Below are positions 7,797 through 12,408 of a DNA stretch of 12,408 nt, in pieces (within the stretch, counting starts at the first letter, position 1; the number at the start of each line of letters is the position of its first letter). The notes under the pieces were generated by a model. That model was not told the DNA's origin. It was given only the letters and a program-made list of their open reading frames with translations, and made no database searches. The stretch covers positions 1 through 12,408 of the forward strand of contig SKHA01000339.1 of the NCBI GenBank assembly GCA_007117185.1, written 5' to 3'. The stretch is from Spirochaeta sp. (lineage in GTDB: Bacteria; Spirochaetota; Spirochaetia; DSM-27196; Alkalispirochaetaceae). Made by a program: the position numbers and the translations under genes.

Positions 7797-8746
7797 CGCG
7801 TCCCCCGGACAACCTGCACCCCCGTGTCGACATACCCCGGAGAGTAGCCCTCACGAATCAGACCGGCCAGGACGCGAACCGAATCGGCTCCGATCTGCCG
7901 GGGGTTCACTACGATGGTAGCGGCGAGGATTCCCTGGTCGAGATAGTTCTGAATCGTCTCGGTCATGCCGAAGCCGATCACCTGCACCCGGCCAACCAGG
8001 TTCAGGTCTATGATCACCTGTACCGCTGCGAGGGTATCCGCCGGGTCAGTGAAGACCAGGACGTTCACATGGGGTTCGTCCCGGAGGATGCGGTAGGTGA
8101 GGTTTTCCGCGTCCAGGGGGTTGAGACCGGTTTGCTTCCGCAGCACCGGACCGGCCAGGCGGCGCCCCATGGTGGTGTTTATTCCCAGCTCAACCAGCTC
8201 CCGCTCGGAGGCGACCCCGGGAGATTTTTCGCTGTACACCAGCGCCAGGTTGACCGGATCCGGGAGTGCTTCCGCTGCAAGCTCGCCCATCCGGCGGCCC
8301 AGATCAAAGCTGTTGGTGCCCACAAAACTCCAGGGCCATTCGTCGGCTACCCCGTGTTCGATCAGAACAACCGGGATGCCCACGCTGTCCAGCTGCTCCA
8401 GCAGGGGGCGCAATCGTTCCTCGGGGTAAGAGGGGTAGATGATCACCCCGTCGATACCGGAATGACGGGCAAGGGGAAACTCCGGCGAGGCGACGTCGAT
8501 AGGGTGGACCGAGATCGCCACCCCCTGGGCCCCCGCCGCTTCGGTAGCGCCAGCGACGACGCGGTCAAAGAACATCGATGGAGTCGCCGGCAGAAAGAGG
8601 GCGACGTGATACTCCCGGGGCTCACCTCCCCCACCCGCTCTGGCCAGCGCACCGGAGAGGGTCAGAATCGTCTCCAGGGAATAGAAAAGGGAAACGGCAA
8701 AGAGCACCCCGAAGAGGATCGCCAGGATCCGCGGCAGCTGCTTCAT
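7793..8746 (-). CDS. Membrane-anchored periplasmic-binding-protein-like sensor
   Basis: This is a 317-residue protein with a type I periplasmic-binding-protein fold (RbsB/LacI-like), probably the sugar-sensing partner of the kinase encoded next. It has a hydrophobic N-terminal stretch (8-25) with no lipobox and no convincing cleavage site. It is therefore likely to stay membrane-anchored with the binding domain (from about 46) outside. Seen in the sequence are HVALFLPATPSMFF (47-60), GVIIYPSYPEE (100-110), GIPVVLIEHG (123-132), VGTNSFDLGRRMGELA (142-157), TDPADTLAAVQ (233-243) and VIGFGMTETI (256-265). The ERW, YDR, DNN and GQD sugar-contact motifs of the two downstream binding proteins are absent, so it may bind something else or bind differently. 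The ATG at 8746 has a GGAGAGG site upstream and overlaps the lipid kinase stop by four bases. The arrangement matches clostridial XylFII-LytS-YesN three-component sensing. A transport role is less likely. Confidence 0.82.
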   Translation of the reverse strand: MKQLPRILAILFGVLFAVSLFYSLETILTLSGALARAGGGGEPREYHVALFLPATPSMFFDRVVAGATEAAGAQGVAISVHPIDVASPEFPLARHSGIDGVIIYPSYPEERLRPLLEQLDSVGIPVVLIEHGVADEWPWSFVGTNSFDLGRRMGELAAEALPDPVNLALVYSEKSPGVASERELVELGINTTMGRRLAGPVLRKQTGLNPLDAENLTYRILRDEPHVNVLVFTDPADTLAAVQVIIDLNLVGRVQVIGFGMTETIQNYLDQGILAATIVVNPRQIGADSVRVLAGLIREGYSPGYVDTGVQVVRGTR

Positions 8747-9657
8747 CGGGCCTCTCCGGGCACGATGAGGGTACAGCCACCGCGGACCATTTTCACCTCT
8801 ACGGGGGTACGTCCCAGGGGATCCCCGTCACCCTGAACCGGTTGGGACCGGCGGTGCGCGTGAATCGAAACGTGATCGCGCACCTGGTGGTGGGTTATCT
8901 TGCGGTCATCCCGGCGAAGCCTGAACAGCAGCCGGAATCCTATCTCCAGATACTCCGGGATCGAACGCCCGTTGATCACGTATACGTCAAGAATGCCGTC
9001 ACAGAACGTCTCCCGGGGGCCGATCAACGCCGGCAGCGCCTCCATGATCGTCCCGTTGGAGACAAGAATCTCCGTCGCTTCAACCTCGATGGTGCGCCCA
9101 TCCAGTACCAGATGATAGCGGTGGGACCGAAACCCAAGTACGTGCCCGGCGATCACCCAGACGTAGGCCAGCAACCCGAAGCGGCGTTTGTCTTTCCGTC
9201 GGGTGTCCCGGATGGAACGCGCACTGATGCCGCAACTCACGTTGAGGATGAAGTGCCTGTCGGCGACGCGCAGGGCATCCACCGTAATGCGCTGCTGCTG
9301 CGCCTCTTCCAGGATCAGCTGAATGGCGGCGTCCCGGCGCAGGGGAATCCCCGTGGCGTGGGCTACGCCGTTGCCGGTGCCCACCGGGATGATCCCCAGG
9401 GGTACGCCCGTTCCGATCATCCCGTTCACCGCGGCCCCCACCGTGCCATCTCCACCGGCAGCGATCACCAGGCTCGCACCGTCAGCGCACGCCGCGCGCA
9501 CCACCGCGGCAGAGTCCTCGTCGGCCCGGGTTTCGTGGATCTTCAGCGATCGGCCCCGGAGCCCGGCCTCACGGCGCAGCGTCTCCTGCAACGCGTCGTT
9601 CTCGGCCACGCTGCCGGCGACGGGGTTGATCAGGGCCAGTATGTATCCGTTCTTCAC
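8743..9657 (-). CDS. YegS/diacylglycerol-kinase-family lipid kinase
   Basis: This is a soluble lipid kinase of 304 residues, the usual size for the family, predicted to phosphorylate diacylglycerol, a sphingoid base or a related lipid at the membrane face. Motifs are INPVAG (10-15), the nucleotide-binding loop GGDGT (68-72), PVGTGNG (91-97), and a C-terminal QGDGDPLG that corresponds to the family's 'DGEPLG' element. The start is a GTG at 9657. It is the first possible start after an in-frame TGA at 9664-9666, and only a weak GAGAAG site precedes it. It is the first gene of the minus-strand operon and its stop overlaps the sensor gene start by four bases (ATGA). Lipid substrate and link to sugar uptake are unknown; family members cannot be assigned a substrate by sequence alone. 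Confidence 0.9.
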   Translation of the reverse strand: MKNGYILALINPVAGSVAENDALQETLRREAGLRGRSLKIHETRADEDSAAVVRAACADGASLVIAAGGDGTVGAAVNGMIGTGVPLGIIPVGTGNGVAHATGIPLRRDAAIQLILEEAQQQRITVDALRVADRHFILNVSCGISARSIRDTRRKDKRRFGLLAYVWVIAGHVLGFRSHRYHLVLDGRTIEVEATEILVSNGTIMEALPALIGPRETFCDGILDVYVINGRSIPEYLEIGFRLLFRLRRDDRKITHHQVRDHVSIHAHRRSQPVQGDGDPLGRTPVEVKMVRGGCTLIVPGEAR

Positions 9658-9731
9658 CGCTTCTCAGCATACTGCGCCCCAGTGCTCCTCGTACAGGTGC
9701 GCCGGGGGCCCATCCATGGTGATCCATCCAG

Positions 9732-9760
9732 ATTGTACTGCCGCCGCCTTTCCGGCATAA
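9732..9760 (-). promoter_or_regulatory. Candidate promoter for the lipid kinase/sugar-sensing operon
   Basis: On the minus strand a good -10 box, TACAAT (9732-9737), lies 17 bases from a poor -35, TTATGC (9755-9760). A start near 9725 would give a leader of about 68 bases to the GTG of the lipid kinase gene. The weak -35 suggests either low activity or need for an activator. The boxes overlap those of the divergent promoter on the plus strand. Confidence 0.35.
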
Positions 9761-9761
9761 T
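9733..9761 (+). promoter_or_regulatory. Candidate sigma-70 promoter for the YchF-like gene
   Basis: TTGTAC (9733-9738) and CATAAT (9756-9761) are separated by an ideal 17-base spacer. The -10 box ends only eight bases before the ATG at 9770, so transcription would start at or within about three bases of the start codon. No Shine-Dalgarno sequence is visible (CCCGGGCA precedes the ATG), which fits a leaderless mRNA. Confidence 0.5.
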
Positions 9762-9769
9762 CCCGGGCA

Positions 9770-10852
9770 ATGAATATCGGCATCATCGGACTGCCCAAGG
9801 CAGGCAAGACAACGATCTTCAACGCCCTTACCGGGCTTGAAGCAGAGGTAGCGGAGTACTCCTCCGGGAAGGTAGAGCCCAACGTAGCGGTGGTGGACGT
9901 GGGGGACGAGCGGGTCGACCGCCTCTCGGCGATGTACCAGCCCCGCAAGACGATCTACGCCACCACGGAATTTGTGGATTTTGTCGCCGCCTCGGGGAGC
10001 CGCAACGAGTCCGGGGGGATCTTCTCCGGCGAGGGGATCGCCCTGGTGAAGAACGCCGACGCGCTGCTGGTGGTACTCAGAAACTTCAAGAATGCAACCC
10101 TGAGCGAGACCTGGGGGGCGGTCAACCCCGTCCGGGACCTGGGCGAGATCGAGTCTGAGCTGATCCTTGCTGACCAGGTGATCGCCGAGCGGCGGCTGGA
10201 ACGGCTGGAGGGGGACCGCAAACGGGGCCGCAAGAGCCCCCAGTCCCAGGCGGAAGAGGTGGTGATGCAGCGGGTTGTGACCCAGCTGGACGGCGGCGGG
10301 TGCATCCGCGACCTTACCCTCAGCGCCGAGGAAGAGGCGCTCCTTTCGGGGTTTCGCTTTCTGACGGCCAAGCCGGTTCTGGTGGTGCTGAACTCCGACG
10401 AGGACAACTACGGCACCGGCGCGGCGGTGGTGGCCGAACTGGAGACGCACTACCCGGTGATCGAGTTTGCCGGCAACTTCGAGATGGAACTGTCCCGGCT
10501 GGACCCGGAGGACGCCGCGGCGTTCATGACCGACATGGGGATCACCGAGTCCGCCCGGACGCGGCTCACCGGCTTTGCCTACCGCCTGCTGGGGTACATC
10601 AGCTTCTTCACCGTTGGCGAAGACGAGGTGCGGGCGTGGACGATTCGCAATGGCGAGAACGCCCAGGAAGCGGCGGGAACGATCCACTCCGATCTGGCCA
10701 AGGGGTTTATCCGCGCCGAGTGCTTCGGCTATCAGGAACTGCTGGACGCCGGCTCGGAGGCGGCGGTGAAGCAGAAGGGGCATTTCAGGCTGGAAGGCAA
10801 GGAGTACCCGGTGAAGGATGGCGATATTCTGCACATCCGCTTCAACGTCTGA
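9770..10852 (+). CDS. ychF: YchF-like P-loop NTPase (Obg-related), short divergent form
   Basis: This is a 360-residue member of the YchF/OLA1 branch of translation-factor NTPases, which bind ribosomes and hydrolyse ATP rather than GTP. The P-loop is GLPKAGKTT (7-15), where typical YchF has NVGKST. The base-specificity motif is NSDE (208-211), fitting the NxxE pattern linked to ATP preference in YchF. The C-terminal TGS-like (DUF933) domain is well kept: ISFFTVGEDEVRAWTI (277-292), AAGTIHSDLAKGFIRAE (301-317), and the family ending GDILHIRFNV. The G3 region is degenerate: FVDFVAA (68-74) stands where DIAGLV is expected, so the conserved Gly is lost. The start agrees with family N-termini, which begin a few residues before the P-loop. 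It is transcribed alone and divergently from the sugar operon. It may be a paralogue next to a canonical YchF elsewhere in the genome. Confidence 0.88.
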   Translation: MNIGIIGLPKAGKTTIFNALTGLEAEVAEYSSGKVEPNVAVVDVGDERVDRLSAMYQPRKTIYATTEFVDFVAASGSRNESGGIFSGEGIALVKNADALLVVLRNFKNATLSETWGAVNPVRDLGEIESELILADQVIAERRLERLEGDRKRGRKSPQSQAEEVVMQRVVTQLDGGGCIRDLTLSAEEEALLSGFRFLTAKPVLVVLNSDEDNYGTGAAVVAELETHYPVIEFAGNFEMELSRLDPEDAAAFMTDMGITESARTRLTGFAYRLLGYISFFTVGEDEVRAWTIRNGENAQEAAGTIHSDLAKGFIRAECFGYQELLDAGSEAAVKQKGHFRLEGKEYPVKDGDILHIRFNV

Positions 10853-10880
10853 CCGGGGTCGTTGGAGCTGCGTGGCGGGG

Positions 10881-12020
10881 CTACAGCTGCGGCGCGTCCC
10901 GGAAGGTCAGACGCACGCACGTCCCCCTTCCGGACTCGCTGGTGCACCCGAAGGAGATCGTCCCCTGAAGTTGCTCCGCCAGGAGGTGCACCATCAAGAG
11001 CCCCAGGCTCCCGCTGCCGGGGGTGCCGTCGGAAGGGGGGCCTGCACCGTTGTCCGCCACAACCAGCCCCAGAGAGCCCTCGGGGTTGCGCCGCAGGGAA
11101 ATGGTGATGACCGGGTCGACAGGACCCTGGCTGAACGCGTGCTTCCAGGCGTTTGAGATCAGTTCGTTCACCAGCAGGCCGAGAGTGACCGTAGTCTTGG
11201 TCTGGAGCTGAACCGACTCGATGTCCCGGACAAACCGTATATCCGCACTGGTTGGAGTGGTCTTCTGCAGCCGGTCCAGCAGGTCTTCCAGGTAACGCGC
11301 CGCGTCAATGGTCCGGTAGACTTCGTTCTGGTTCAGGACCTCGTAGACGGACTGCATCGCCAGGACCCGCTCCTGGGCGCGCCGGACCGCGTCGGCGGCA
11401 ACGGGGTGTTCCTCAGTAAGGCGCGAGGCCTGCAGGCTCAGCTGGGAAGCTACCGTGCTGAGGTTGTTCTTGACCCGGTGGTGAACCTCCCGCAGGAGCA
11501 GCTCTTTTTCCTCAAGCAGAACCCTCACCCGCTGTTCCGCCCGGCGTTCGCTGGTCACGTCCACCAGCGCCAGCAGCCCCCCTGGAGCCCCCTGAAGCTT
11601 GATGATCCGCCCATCCGGAAGATCCACCTCCATGGACTGCCCGGTGGAGTCCTCGTAAAACCGGCGAAAGCGACTGTTGAACGTCTTTTTCCCGTCGTTG
11701 CCCAGGAAGTTCACCAGGAACGGCGGGCTCCCCGGCAGGGAATCCCGACCCAGCAGGCGGAGAAAGGTGCGATTGTACCGCAGGATCTGCCCCTCCGCGC
11801 CAAGGGTGATGTACCCCACCGGCGCGTCGTCGTACAGCGCTGCGTACTCGTCGCGGATCCGCTGCAGCTCCCCCTGGGATCGCCGGAGTTCCTCGTTCTG
11901 TATCTCCAGCTCTACCTGGTGTACCTGCAGTTCGTGAATCACGTCGTCCGGTTGGGCAGGCGGGTGCGGCGGGGTGACAGCGATACGCTGTTCGGCCAGC
12001 TTTCTCAACTTCCGATCCAT
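10881..12020 (-). CDS. PAS-domain sensor histidine kinase, HisKA_2 type
   Basis: This is a 379-residue kinase with no membrane segment, so it probably senses a cytoplasmic signal. The order is: a Pro-rich N-terminus, a short coiled coil (28-58, HELQVHQVELEIQNEELRR), a PAS domain (about 58-158, DDAPVGYITL ... FLRLLGRDSLPG ... ALVDVTSERR), the HisKA_2 dimerisation and phosphotransfer region with EVHHRVKNNL (178-187; acceptor probably H180), then a HATPase domain with N-box LVNELISNAWKHAF (283-296), VADNGAGPP (321-329) and SGSLGLLMV (336-344). No response regulator lies beside it, so its partner is unknown; HisKA_2 kinases are often orphans. It begins at the ATG directly after the TGA of the upstream PAS protein (TGAATG), with a weak GAAGGA site, and ends 28 bases from the convergent YchF-like gene. 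No intrinsic terminator is visible in that gap. Confidence 0.9.
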   Translation of the reverse strand: MDRKLRKLAEQRIAVTPPHPPAQPDDVIHELQVHQVELEIQNEELRRSQGELQRIRDEYAALYDDAPVGYITLGAEGQILRYNRTFLRLLGRDSLPGSPPFLVNFLGNDGKKTFNSRFRRFYEDSTGQSMEVDLPDGRIIKLQGAPGGLLALVDVTSERRAEQRVRVLLEEKELLLREVHHRVKNNLSTVASQLSLQASRLTEEHPVAADAVRRAQERVLAMQSVYEVLNQNEVYRTIDAARYLEDLLDRLQKTTPTSADIRFVRDIESVQLQTKTTVTLGLLVNELISNAWKHAFSQGPVDPVITISLRRNPEGSLGLVVADNGAGPPSDGTPGSGSLGLLMVHLLAEQLQGTISFGCTSESGRGTCVRLTFRDAPQL

Positions 12021-12408
12021 TCAGTTGCATTCCTTCTCTTTGCGATGGGTGATATCAAGACACGTTCCGATATATCCGGCAAACTCTCCCTGGGTGTTCT
12101 CCCGGGGGTGTCCCGCGTCAAGAAACCACCGCCACTGCCCGTCGTGGCGCTGCAGGCGATACTCCATAACGAAGGGCTTCCGCGCCTGAAAGTGCTCGAC
12201 GTAAGTGGCGCTGCAACGCTCACGATCTTCGTCGTGAACGCCCTCCAGCCAGCCGTTGCCCTGTTCCTCCTCCATGGTGCGCCCGCGATAGGCCAGCCAG
12301 GGCTCGTTGAACCAGGTGCACAGCCCGTCCAACCCGGACATCCAGATCAGCGCGGGAGAGGTGTTGGCGACAGTCTGAAACAGGTGCTGACTCTCGCGGA
12401 TCGCGGTA
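12021..12408 (-). CDS. PAS-domain protein, C-terminal part only (5' end outside window)
   Basis: The frame is open from the right edge to the TGA at 12021-12023, giving 128 residues. It covers a PAS domain of the PAS_3 (PAS/PAC) type: LFQTVANTSPALIWMSG, then CTWFNEPWLAYRGRTMEEE, GNGWLEGVHDEDRERC, a FVMEYRLQRHDGQWRWFLD core and a closing GYIGTCLDITHRKEKE. The protein stops right after this domain without a kinase module. It could be a PAS-only sensor, or a longer multi-PAS protein that begins outside the window. No start is assigned because the frame continues past the edge; an internal ATG at 12341 would cut the PAS domain. It is directly followed by the PAS histidine kinase, with no bases between stop and start, so the two are probably made together and may sense or signal jointly. 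Confidence 0.8.
   Translation of the reverse strand, partial: TAIRESQHLFQTVANTSPALIWMSGLDGLCTWFNEPWLAYRGRTMEEEQGNGWLEGVHDEDRERCSATYVEHFQARKPFVMEYRLQRHDGQWRWFLDAGHPRENTQGEFAGYIGTCLDITHRKEKECN

Noticed and set aside
9569..10834. A 421-residue open frame on the minus strand opposite the YchF-like gene
   Set aside because: It is rich in Pro, Gly, His and Arg with no motif or fold, lies antisense to a well-recognised gene and runs into the lipid kinase start; a shadow of GC-rich coding.
10853..10880. A bidirectional terminator between the convergent YchF-like and PAS kinase genes
   Set aside because: Only a 4-bp palindrome (GACC-GG-GGTC) and a weak 5-bp repeat with a long loop are present, with no U-run.

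Overview
The window is GC-rich (about 60% by eye) and almost fully coding. The most likely source is a GC-rich spirochaete of the Spirochaeta/Alkalispirochaeta type. The clue is the secreted binding protein signal peptide, which ends in a 'VFASGAAES'-like stretch common in that group. This assignment is an inference. No rRNA, tRNA, insertion sequence, CRISPR array or prophage gene was seen, and no stretch over 300 bases lacks a gene.

Positions 1-9657 hold eight genes on the minus strand, read from right to left: a YegS-type lipid kinase, a membrane-anchored periplasmic-binding-protein-like sensor, a LytS/YesM-type histidine kinase, a YesN-type AraC response regulator, a XylF-like lipoprotein, a ChvE-like secreted binding protein, a two-domain sugar ABC ATPase (MmsA/GguA type) and its permease (MmsB/GguB type, cut by the left edge). 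The first five genes overlap by 4 to 16 bases at each junction, so they look like one translationally coupled unit. Gaps of 145, 56 and 13 bases separate the last genes. Two of these gaps carry strong stem-loops, one with a UUCG tetraloop.

The likely logic is a sugar-responsive circuit. The anchored binding protein senses a sugar outside the membrane and signals to the histidine kinase. The response regulator then activates an aldopentose/aldohexose importer that has two different substrate-binding proteins for one ATPase/permease pair. This resembles the XylFII-LytS-YesN / XylFGH arrangement of clostridia. The lipid kinase at the head of the operon is not part of that known arrangement.

Positions 9658-9769 are a divergent intergenic region with two overlapping promoter candidates. 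To the right, on the plus strand, lies a short YchF-like P-loop ATPase whose start codon sits so close to its -10 box that the mRNA may be leaderless. Convergent to it (10881-12408, minus strand) are a PAS/HisKA_2 histidine kinase and, directly upstream of that, the end of a second PAS protein that runs off the right edge.
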